Shown piece after piece: positions 26,031 through 32,560 of a stretch of DNA of 32,560 nucleotides (position 1 is the stretch's first letter; each line of letters opens with the position of its first letter). The position numbers and the translations under genes were made by a program. The notes beneath the pieces are model-generated. The model saw only the letters and a list, made by a program, of their open reading frames with translations, had not been told where the DNA came from and did not search any database. Source of the stretch: Sphingomonas bacterium (GTDB lineage Bacteria > Pseudomonadota > Alphaproteobacteria > Sphingomonadales > Sphingomonadaceae); the NCBI GenBank assembly GCA_028289965.1, contig JAQGKS010000228.1:1-32560 (forward strand), read 5' to 3'.

Positions 26031-26846
26031 ATGAGGCTCGTCAATCGGCGCCCGCGCGGGGGATCGAGCCTGGCGCTCGGCGCGCTCCCGCTCCTCGCAC
26101 TCCTCGCCTTCTACCTCTTCGCCTCCGCCGCGCGGCATGCGGAAAATCCGGCGGACAAGGTCCTGCCGACCCCCGGCATGATGGTGTCCGCGATGAGCAA
26201 TCTGCTCACCCAGCCGGATCCGCTGTCGGGTCGCCTGATCTTTTGGGCGGATACGGCAGCCAGCCTGCAGCGACTGGGGCTCGGTCTCGGCATCTCGGCC
26301 GTTGCGGCGCTTCTGATCGGCCTCGCGCTGGGCGTGCTGCCGCTGCTGCGCTCGAGCTTCGGGCCGACCGTGACCACGATCGCGGTGGTGCCGCCAATCG
26401 CGCTGCTGCCGGTGTTGTTCATCGTCTTCGGGCTTGGCGAGGCAGCCAAGGTCGCGCTGATCGTGATCGGAGTGGCGCCTTTCATGGTTCGCGACTTGGC
26501 GATCCACGTTGCGGCGATCCCCATCGAGCAGATGATCAAAGCGCAGACCCTCGGCGCGTCGAGCTGGCAGCTGACGCTGCGCCTGGCGCTGCCGCAGGCG
26601 ATGCCGCGGCTGCTCGCGTCCCTGCGGCTCTCCCTGGGGCCAGCCTGGGTCTACCTGATCTCGGCCGAGGCGATCGCATCGGACATCGGGCTCGGCTACC
26701 GCATCTTCCTGGTCCGTCGCTACCTGTCGATGGACATCATCCTGCCCTATGTGGCTTGGGTCTCGCTGCTCGCGATCGCATGCGATCTGGCGCTGCTGTG
26801 GCTGAGCCGGCGCGCCTTTGCCTGGGCGCACGAGGGCGGACGATGA
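26031..26846 (+). CDS. ABC transporter permease
   Basis: The 271-residue integral membrane protein has about six helices and the cytoplasmic EAA-like loop that docks the ATPase (AQTLGASSWQLTLRLALPQAMPRLLASLR). It is of the SsuC/TauC type that usually works as a homodimer. The ATG at 26031 starts 10 bp after the binding-protein stop; an earlier in-frame start would overlap that gene. Its stop overlaps the ATPase start (ATGA). Confidence 0.93.
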   Translation: MRLVNRRPRGGSSLALGALPLLALLAFYLFASAARHAENPADKVLPTPGMMVSAMSNLLTQPDPLSGRLIFWADTAASLQRLGLGLGISAVAALLIGLALGVLPLLRSSFGPTVTTIAVVPPIALLPVLFIVFGLGEAAKVALIVIGVAPFMVRDLAIHVAAIPIEQMIKAQTLGASSWQLTLRLALPQAMPRLLASLRLSLGPAWVYLISAEAIASDIGLGYRIFLVRRYLSMDIILPYVAWVSLLAIACDLALLWLSRRAFAWAHEGGR

Positions 26847-27628
26847 GCGCGGTGCTCTCCTTCCGCGGCGTCTCGGTCGAATATGGCGACAAGCTCGTGC
26901 TCGAGCGGGTCGACTTGGATGTGGCCGAAGGGTCGTTCGTGTCGATCCTTGGTCCGTCGGGAGCGGGCAAGAGCACCTTCCTGCGGCTGGTGCTCGGTCA
27001 GGAGGCGCCGACGCGGGGACGGATACTGCTCGACGACAAGCCCCTTGTCGCCGAGTGCGGACCCGATCGCGGTGTGGTGTTCCAGCGTTATTCGGTGTTC
27101 CCGCACCTGACCGCACTGCGCAATGTGATGTTCGGTCTGGAATGCAGGGCGGCGCCGTTCACGGCGCGACTATTCGGCACCCGCTGCCGCGAAGCACGCG
27201 AGCAAGCGGCCGCGATGCTGGAGGCGGTCGGCCTAGGCAGCAGCCTGGACGTCTATCCGGCGCAGATGTCGGGCGGCATGCAGCAGCGGCTCGCCATCGC
27301 GCAGGCCTTGATCATGCGCCCGCGCATCCTGCTGCTTGATGAGCCGTTCGGCGCGCTCGATCCGGGCATCCGCAAGGATATGCACGGGCTAATCACCCGG
27401 CTGTGGCGCGAGCAGAACCTCACCGTGCTGATGGTGACCCATGACCTGAAGGAGGCTTTCCTGCTCGGCACCCGGGTGCTGGTGTTCGACAAGCGCCGCC
27501 ACGATCCCCACGCGCCCCACCGCTTCGGCGCAACCGCCGTTTACGATCTGGCGCTGAACAAGGATGCGCCGGTGACCATCCCCGATGCGCTTGCCAAGCA
27601 TATGGGCGTGGAAGGAGTCGGGGCATGA
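26843..27628 (+). CDS. ABC transporter ATP-binding protein
   Basis: The 261-residue ATPase has Walker A GPSGAGKST, Q-loop VVFQRYSVFP, signature MSGGMQQRLAIAQAL, Walker B ILLLDEPFGALD and switch His in MVTHDLKEA. It is of the SsuB/TauB subfamily and ends with an extra stretch (about 210-261, KRRHDPHAPHRFGATAVYDL) seen in urea-carboxylase-linked members. The start ATG overlaps the permease stop by 4 bp with GAGGGCGGA upstream; a longer open frame upstream only reads through the permease gene. It powers the uptake system formed with the two preceding genes. Confidence 0.95.
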   Translation: MSAVLSFRGVSVEYGDKLVLERVDLDVAEGSFVSILGPSGAGKSTFLRLVLGQEAPTRGRILLDDKPLVAECGPDRGVVFQRYSVFPHLTALRNVMFGLECRAAPFTARLFGTRCREAREQAAAMLEAVGLGSSLDVYPAQMSGGMQQRLAIAQALIMRPRILLLDEPFGALDPGIRKDMHGLITRLWREQNLTVLMVTHDLKEAFLLGTRVLVFDKRRHDPHAPHRFGATAVYDLALNKDAPVTIPDALAKHMGVEGVGA

Positions 27629-28104
27629 GCGGGTTGCCGACCAGCATAGCGCGGCTCAGCATGAGCCTGCCGGCGGGCCTGTCGCGCGAACTGGATCGCA
27701 TGGTCGAGGAGCGCGGCATCCCCTCCCGATCGCAGCTGATCGCCGAGCTGATCCGCAACGCACTCGCGGAACATGGCGCCAAGATGCGGCCGGCGGGCAT
27801 GCTCGCGGGCACGATCACCCTCATCTATCGCGGCGACGTCGGCCTCGTGCGGCAGCAGCTTGCCGAGACGCAGCAGGCCTATCTCAAGGAAGTGATCTCC
27901 TCCCAGCACGTCTTTCTCGAGGACGATCAGTCGCTGGAGGTGCTGCTGGTCCAGGGACCCGCCGAACGGCTCCACGGCCTGTGCGATGCGCTGCGCACGG
28001 TGCGCGGCGTCCAGCAGCTGAGCCTTTTCACCACCACCGCGCTGCTGCCTCCCCTTCATGGGGGCGGGCCGCGCGCCCCTTCATCGGCTGCGGAGGCTGC
28101 ATGA
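27625..28104 (+). CDS. NikR-like ribbon-helix-helix regulator with altered metal site
   Basis: The 159-residue protein has the two NikR domains: an N-terminal ribbon-helix-helix (IARLSMSLPAGLSRELDRMV, then PSRSQLIAELIRNAL) and a C-terminal ACT-like domain (GTITLIYRGDV, then HVFLEDDQSLEVLLVQG and VRGVQQLSLFTTTA). By alignment to E. coli NikR the ligands H76, H87, H89 and C95 become Q84, H95, F97 and S103, so three of four nickel ligands are lost. A different effector, or none, is likely. It probably represses its own operon and the divergent MBL genes through the dyad at 24871-24898. It overlaps its neighbours by 4 bp on each side. Its C-terminal tail is Pro/Gly/Ala rich and may be disordered. 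Confidence 0.87.
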   Translation: MSGLPTSIARLSMSLPAGLSRELDRMVEERGIPSRSQLIAELIRNALAEHGAKMRPAGMLAGTITLIYRGDVGLVRQQLAETQQAYLKEVISSQHVFLEDDQSLEVLLVQGPAERLHGLCDALRTVRGVQQLSLFTTTALLPPLHGGGPRAPSSAAEAA

Positions 28105-28925
28105 CCATGACGCTACACGATCCCCGCGCCGCCCAGGCGCATGCCCGGGCCCAGGCCGGCACCATCACAGAGGCGATGCCGCTGCTGCCACCGATCGCCG
28201 ACGACCTGCCGGCGGGTGTCACCCGCGACGACCTTGTCTGGGAGGAGACGATCGCCGGCGGCGGCTATGCCTCGCGACAGCTGGCGCGCGGCAGCCGGCT
28301 GCGTCTGATCGACCTAAAGGGCGACGCCTGCGCCTCGCTCAACATCTTCAACGCCGCCATGCCCACGGAGCGGCTGAACGTCGCCGACACGGTCAAGGTG
28401 CAGTGGAACGGCTATCTTGGCGCGGGCAAGCTGCTGCTGTCCGACATGGGCCGGGTGCTGATGAGCATCGTGGAGGATGAGGCGGGCACGCACGATGCCT
28501 TCTGCGGCCCCTCCACCGCCGCCTCCAACGCGCGGCGCTATGGCGAGGGCGGCAATTGGAGCGGCTATCCCAGCGCGCGCGACCGGCTGCTGCTCGGCGC
28601 CTCCAAGCATGGCCTCGGCCGCAAGGACGTCCACCCCTGCGTCAACCTGTTCAAGGGCATGCGGATCGAGGCCGACGGCGCGGTGACGCCCGAGGTAGGT
28701 CCGTTCGCGCCCGGCCGCACTGTGCTGCTGCGGGCCGAGATGGACGTGGTGGTGATCATCGCCAACTGCCCCCACGTGCTCGATCCGCGCACCGCCTGGA
28801 GCGTTGCGCCGCTCCGCGCGACTGCCTGGCGGGGCCCGCCGACGCCGCCTGAGGATGCGATCCGCACCGCGATGCCGGAAGGTCTGCGCGCCTTCCAGAA
28901 CGTCGAAGACCTCTATCGCCGCTAA
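28101..28925 (+). CDS. DUF1989 protein, urea-carboxylase-associated; probable carboxyguanidine deiminase subunit
   Basis: The 274-residue protein belongs to the DUF1989 family of urea-carboxylase-associated proteins. Typical stretches are RLIDLKGDACASLNIFNAAMPTERLNVADT, GKLLLSDMGRVLMSI, HDAFCGPST and HPCVNLFKGMRIEADG, with a conserved Cys/His pattern (C near DAFCG, HPC, NCPHVLDP) that may bind metal. Proteins of this type were shown elsewhere to act as a two-part carboxyguanidine deiminase (CgdA/CgdB), turning carboxyguanidine into allophanate and ammonia. It is slightly longer than its partner, as in known pairs. The start ATG overlaps the regulator stop by 4 bp. Which of the two subunit names applies I cannot decide. 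Confidence 0.88.
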   Translation: MTMTLHDPRAAQAHARAQAGTITEAMPLLPPIADDLPAGVTRDDLVWEETIAGGGYASRQLARGSRLRLIDLKGDACASLNIFNAAMPTERLNVADTVKVQWNGYLGAGKLLLSDMGRVLMSIVEDEAGTHDAFCGPSTAASNARRYGEGGNWSGYPSARDRLLLGASKHGLGRKDVHPCVNLFKGMRIEADGAVTPEVGPFAPGRTVLLRAEMDVVVIIANCPHVLDPRTAWSVAPLRATAWRGPPTPPEDAIRTAMPEGLRAFQNVEDLYRR

Positions 28926-28933
28926 GGACCACG

Positions 28934-29569
28934 ATGACCGACGATGCTGCTCTTGCCGGCCTGCCCGGCACGTTGATCCACGACGAAACCGTGCCCGCGC
29001 GCGCACGCTGGATGCACGAGGTGAAGGCGGGACAGACGCTCCGCGTCGTCGACCTCGAAGGCAACCAAGCGGTGGATTTCCTGCTTTACTCCGCCGCCGA
29101 CGATGCCGAGCGCTATAGCGCGCAGGACACGATCGCGGCCCAGGCCAACATCTTCCTGCGCGAAGGATCGGTGCTGCTGTCGAATGAGGGCAGGCCGATG
29201 ATGACCATCGCCGCCACCAGCGTCGATTACCACGACACGATCGGCGGCGCCTGTTCGTGCGAGTCCAATACGCTGCGCTACGGCCATCACACAAAGGCCC
29301 AGCATGCCTGCGTCGACAATTTCCTGGACGCCAACCTGCGCGCTGGCCGCGGCAAGCGCGACATCGTGTCGAACATCAACTTCTTCATGAACGTGCCGGT
29401 CGAGGCGGACGGCGCGCTGGGCATCGTCGACGGCATCTCCGCGCCGGGCCTGATGGTCGACCTGCATGCCGAGATGGACGTCGTCGTGCTCGTGTCCAAC
29501 TGCCCCCAGATCAACAATCCCTGCAACGGCTTCAATCCGACGCCGGTGCGCATGATCGTGGTGGCATGA
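28934..29569 (+). CDS. DUF1989 protein, second urea-carboxylase-associated subunit; probable carboxyguanidine deiminase subunit
   Basis: The 211-residue protein is the partner DUF1989 member: LRVVDLEGNQAVDFLLYSA, RYSAQDTIAAQANIFLREGS, then the motif-rich HDTIGGACSCESNTLRYGHHTKAQHACVDNF with clustered Cys and His, and the ending LVSNCPQINNPCNGFNPTPVR. Together with the preceding protein it should form the deiminase that follows guanidine carboxylation. It starts 8 bp after its partner's stop and its own stop overlaps the carboxylase start. The shared order transporter, two DUF1989 genes, carboxylase is the conserved arrangement of this pathway. Confidence 0.9.
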   Translation: MTDDAALAGLPGTLIHDETVPARARWMHEVKAGQTLRVVDLEGNQAVDFLLYSAADDAERYSAQDTIAAQANIFLREGSVLLSNEGRPMMTIAATSVDYHDTIGGACSCESNTLRYGHHTKAQHACVDNFLDANLRAGRGKRDIVSNINFFMNVPVEADGALGIVDGISAPGLMVDLHAEMDVVVLVSNCPQINNPCNGFNPTPVRMIVVA

Positions 29570-32560
29570 TGTTCGGGACGGTCCTGGTCGCGAACCGCGG
29601 CGTCATCGCTCGCCGCATCATCCGCACGCTCCGGCAGATGGGGGTCCGCTCCGTCGCGGTCTATTCCGACGCCGACGTCGCCTCGCCGCATGTCGCCGAA
29701 GCCGACGTTGCGGTCCGGATCGGCCCGGCGGCGCCGGCGGACAGCTACCTTAACGTGCCAGCGATCCTGGCGGCTGCACGCGAGACCGGGGCGGAGGCGA
29801 TCCATCCAGGATATGGCTTCCTGTCCGAAAATGCGGAATTCGCCGAGGCGTGCGAGGCGGCCGGCATTGCGTTCATCGGCCCCGCGCCGGACGCGCTCCG
29901 CGCCTTCGGCCTGAAGCATAGCGCCCGCGAACTGGCACGTGCCAATGGCGTGCCGCTCGCACCCGGAACGGAGCTGCTGTCCGACGCCGAGGCGGCGATC
30001 TCCGCGGCCGCGGAGATCGGCTTCCCTGTGATGCTGAAGGCGACCGCCGGCGGTGGCGGCATCGGCATGCGGGTGTGCGCGGACGCCAGCGCGGTGGGGC
30101 AGGGCTTCGAGGCGGTTGCGCGGCTGGGTGCCGGCAATTTTGCCAATTCGGGCGTGTTCCTGGAGCGCTACATCGCGCGCGCACGCCATATCGAGGTGCA
30201 GATCTTCGGCGACGGCAAGGGCCGCGTGATTGCGCTCGGCGAGCGTGACTGCTCGCTGCAGCGGCGCAACCAGAAGGTGGTCGAGGAGGCACCCGCCCCG
30301 AACCTGCCGGATGCGGTCCGCGCCGGCCTGATCGAAGCTGCGATCCGGCTGGGGGAGGCGGTCGCCTATCGCTCGGCGGGCACGGTCGAGTTCCTCTATG
30401 ATCCCGAGCGACGGGACTGGTATTTTCTGGAGGTCAACACGCGCCTGCAGGTCGAGCATGGCGTGACCGAGATGGTGACCGGAGTTGACCTGGTCGAATG
30501 GATGGTGCGCGGCGCAGCCGGCGATTACCGCTTCATGGACATGGCTCCGTTCGTGCCGAACGGCTGGTCGATGCAGGCGCGGCTCTATGCCGAGGATCCC
30601 GCCGCCGATTTCCGCCCGGCATCGGGCACGCTGATCGAGGCGAGCTTCCCCGACGATGTCCGCGTCGAGACGACGGTCGAGTCCGGATCGACCGTCAGCA
30701 CGCATTATGATCCGATGCTCGCCAAGCTTATCGTCTACGCGCCGGATCGCAAGGCGGCGGCATCGGCGCTGCAGGCGGCGCTGGAGGCGACCCGCCTCTC
30801 CGGGATAGAGACCAACCTGCGCTGGCTGCGCGATGTCGTGCGCAATGATGAATTCAAGGCAGGGGAGGTGTCGACCAAGCTGCTGGAGCGGATCGAGCAT
30901 CATCCGCGCAGCATCAGCGTCAAGCAGGGTGGCGCCGCGACGAGCGTCCAGAACTATCCCGGCCGCATCGGCCTGTGGGCGATCGGCGTGCCGCCGTCCG
31001 GCCCGATGGACGCGCGCTCCTTCCGGCTCGGCAATCGCCTGCTCGGCAATCCGCAGCATGTCGCAGGGCTAGAGGTGACCGCGACCGGGCCGACCCTGCT
31101 GTTCAACGCCGCGACCCGGATCTGCCTGACGGGTGCCGATTTCGGCGCCACGATCGACGGCCGCCCGGTGCCGCGCAACGAGCCGCTGACGGTGAACGCC
31201 GGTCAGACGCTGGCGCTCGGCCGCGTCACGGGCGGGGGGCTGCGCGGCTATATCCTGTTCGCGGGCGGGCTCGACATTCCCGACTATCTCGGCAGCAGCA
31301 GCACCTTCGAGCTGGGGGAGTTTGGCGGGCATGCCGGAAGGCGCCTTCTGACGGGCGATACGCTGCACCTCTCGCCAGTCACGCCCGCGGTGATCCCGAG
31401 CCGCCGCCGCGTCGACCAGCCCGCGCTGGGACCGGACTGGACGATCCGCGTCCTCTATGGCCCACACGGCGCGCCCGACTTCTTCACCCCCGACGACGTG
31501 TCGACGATCCTCGAGGCTGAGTGGCGCGTCCACTATAACAGCAACCGCACCGGTGTCCGGCTGGTGGGCCCGAAGCCGCATTGGGCGCGCAAAGATGGTG
31601 GCGAGGCGGGGCTCCATCCGTCGAACATCCACGACAATCCTTATGCCATCGGCGCGTTGGACTTCACTGGCGACATGCCGATCATCCTGGGGCCGGACGG
31701 GCCGTCGCTGGGTGGCTTCGTCTGCCCCTTCACGATCATCATGGCCGACCTCTGGATGGCGGGGCAGCTCGCGCCAGGCGACCGCATCCGCTTCGTGCTC
31801 GCCGACCTTTCCGAGGCGGAGAGCGCAGTTGCGGAAGAAACCGGCTGGATCGACGGCAGCGAAGCACCGTCGCCGCCGCCGCCCGTCCGCACGCTCGCGA
31901 TCGCCGATGCGTCACCCATCCTGGCCGATCTGCCGGCCAGCGGCGGCCGTCCGCGCGTGCTCTACCGGCAGCAGGGCGATGACAACGTGCTGGTCGAATA
32001 TGGCCCGATCCGGCTCGACCTCGAGCTCAGGCTGCGGGTCCATGCCGCGACGGTGGAGCTGGCACGGTTGGCGCTGCCCGGCATCATCGACGTGGTGCCC
32101 GGGATCCGATCCTTCCAGGTCCATTTCGACGACCGGATCCGCCGTTCCGCGCTGCTCGATGCGCTGCTGGCGATTGAGGAACGGCTTGGCGGGCTCGACG
32201 ATTTCGTGACGCCGTCGCGGATCGTGCACCTTCCGCTCAGCTGGAACGATCCCGCCATCCACGAAACGATCGACCGCTATATGGCGGTCGTGCGCGACGA
32301 TGCGCCGTGGTGCCCGGACAATATCGAGTTCATTCGCCGCGTGAACGGGCTCGCGACGATCGAGGAGGTCCGCAGGATCGTGTTCGACGCCAGCTACCTC
32401 GTCTACGGGCTGGGCGACGTCTATCTCGGCGCGCCGGTGGCGACCCCGATCGACCCGCGGCACCGGCTCGTCACCACCAAATATAATCCCGCGCGGACCT
32501 GGACCCCGCCAAACGTGGTCGGGATCGGCGGTGCCTATATGTGCATCTACGGGATGGAGG
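29566..32560 (+). CDS. Urea/guanidine carboxylase, biotin-dependent, cut by the right edge
   Basis: The first 998 residues are present: a biotin carboxylase domain (about 1-450; VLVANRGVIARRIIRTLR, ATP-grasp KATAGGGGIGMRV, catalytic EVNTRLQVEHGVTE), then the urea-type carboxyltransferase domains AHS2/KipA-like (NYPGRIGLWAIGVPPSGPMD, HPSNIHDNPYAIGALDFTGDMP) and AHS1/KipI-like (VLYRQQGDDNVLVEYGP). The C-terminal biotin-carrying domain is beyond the edge. The enzyme carboxylates urea or guanidine with ATP and bicarbonate. The substrate-site residue D699 (GALDFTGD) is Asn in true urea carboxylases as I recall them, which favours guanidine. Start ATG 29566 overlaps the previous stop; ATG 29569 is also possible. 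Allophanate hydrolase is expected next. Confidence 0.95.
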   Translation, partial: MMFGTVLVANRGVIARRIIRTLRQMGVRSVAVYSDADVASPHVAEADVAVRIGPAAPADSYLNVPAILAAARETGAEAIHPGYGFLSENAEFAEACEAAGIAFIGPAPDALRAFGLKHSARELARANGVPLAPGTELLSDAEAAISAAAEIGFPVMLKATAGGGGIGMRVCADASAVGQGFEAVARLGAGNFANSGVFLERYIARARHIEVQIFGDGKGRVIALGERDCSLQRRNQKVVEEAPAPNLPDAVRAGLIEAAIRLGEAVAYRSAGTVEFLYDPERRDWYFLEVNTRLQVEHGVTEMVTGVDLVEWMVRGAAGDYRFMDMAPFVPNGWSMQARLYAEDPAADFRPASGTLIEASFPDDVRVETTVESGSTVSTHYDPMLAKLIVYAPDRKAAASALQAALEATRLSGIETNLRWLRDVVRNDEFKAGEVSTKLLERIEHHPRSISVKQGGAATSVQNYPGRIGLWAIGVPPSGPMDARSFRLGNRLLGNPQHVAGLEVTATGPTLLFNAATRICLTGADFGATIDGRPVPRNEPLTVNAGQTLALGRVTGGGLRGYILFAGGLDIPDYLGSSSTFELGEFGGHAGRRLLTGDTLHLSPVTPAVIPSRRRVDQPALGPDWTIRVLYGPHGAPDFFTPDDVSTILEAEWRVHYNSNRTGVRLVGPKPHWARKDGGEAGLHPSNIHDNPYAIGALDFTGDMPIILGPDGPSLGGFVCPFTIIMADLWMAGQLAPGDRIRFVLADLSEAESAVAEETGWIDGSEAPSPPPPVRTLAIADASPILADLPASGGRPRVLYRQQGDDNVLVEYGPIRLDLELRLRVHAATVELARLALPGIIDVVPGIRSFQVHFDDRIRRSALLDALLAIEERLGGLDDFVTPSRIVHLPLSWNDPAIHETIDRYMAVVRDDAPWCPDNIEFIRRVNGLATIEEVRRIVFDASYLVYGLGDVYLGAPVATPIDPRHRLVTTKYNPARTWTPPNVVGIGGAYMCIYGME

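Noticed and set aside
29566-32560. Acetyl- or propionyl-CoA carboxylase instead of urea/guanidine carboxylase
   Set aside because: The biotin carboxylase part alone would fit, but it is fused to KipA/KipI-like carboxyltransferase domains, and the gene neighbours are urea-carboxylase-associated.

Overview
The window is high-GC DNA that reads like a sphingomonad-type alphaproteobacterium. The evidence is an EipA/DUF1134 envelope protein, a TonB-dependent receptor next to a TPR-sulfotransferase, and overall gene style. The assignment is an inference from gene content, not from a marker tree.

Region 1 (1-2053) looks like the edge of an accessory island. It holds the first 90 codons of a RecF/SMC-like AAA ATPase running off the left edge, an intact 904-bp IS5-family element with inverted repeats and a TTA target duplication, and about 550 bp with no recognisable gene. 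It ends at the 3' end of a tRNA-Ser(GCU) gene. Base composition is lower in GC at the far left.

Region 2 (2054-9134) is housekeeping: EipA, a dihydroorotase-family amidohydrolase, a YgfZ-type folate-binding protein, aconitase A, a glycine-rich lipoprotein with six GDGRP-like repeats, and tRNA-Ser(GGA).

Region 3 (9135-13554) is patchy. It has a broken IS91-type transposase tail, two gene-poor stretches, a small CDGSH iron-sulfur protein, a LysR regulator followed by palindromic sites, a secreted beta-propeller protein, and a MauD-like membrane-anchored thioredoxin-fold protein that lacks the usual CxxC.

Region 4 (13927-32560) is the most interesting part. It begins with a hybrid histidine kinase whose N-terminal half is an NCS1-type nucleobase/hydantoin permease. 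A LuxR-type response regulator overlaps it by 8 bp, and a TPR-sulfotransferase follows. On the other strand lie a TonB-dependent receptor and two metallo-beta-lactamase-fold proteins, one exported and apparently active, the other with a broken metal site. Divergent from these is a tightly coupled operon: a lipoprotein substrate-binding protein, permease and ATPase of the urea-carboxylase-associated ABC family; a NikR-like repressor that has lost three of four nickel ligands; two DUF1989 proteins of the carboxyguanidine deiminase (CgdA/CgdB) type; and a urea/guanidine carboxylase cut by the right edge. The likely job is uptake of a guanidino or urea compound and release of its nitrogen. Guanidine is the favoured substrate because of the DUF1989 pair and an Asp in the carboxyltransferase domain. 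The allophanate hydrolase would lie beyond the edge.

A NikR-style dyad (GTATTAC-N14-GTAATAT) sits between the two divergent operons. A shared 15-bp sequence, GTTTGACGTAGCCGG, lies upstream of the sensor kinase and of the TonB receptor. Together they suggest two layers of control, one by the NikR-like protein and one by the permease-kinase and its response regulator.
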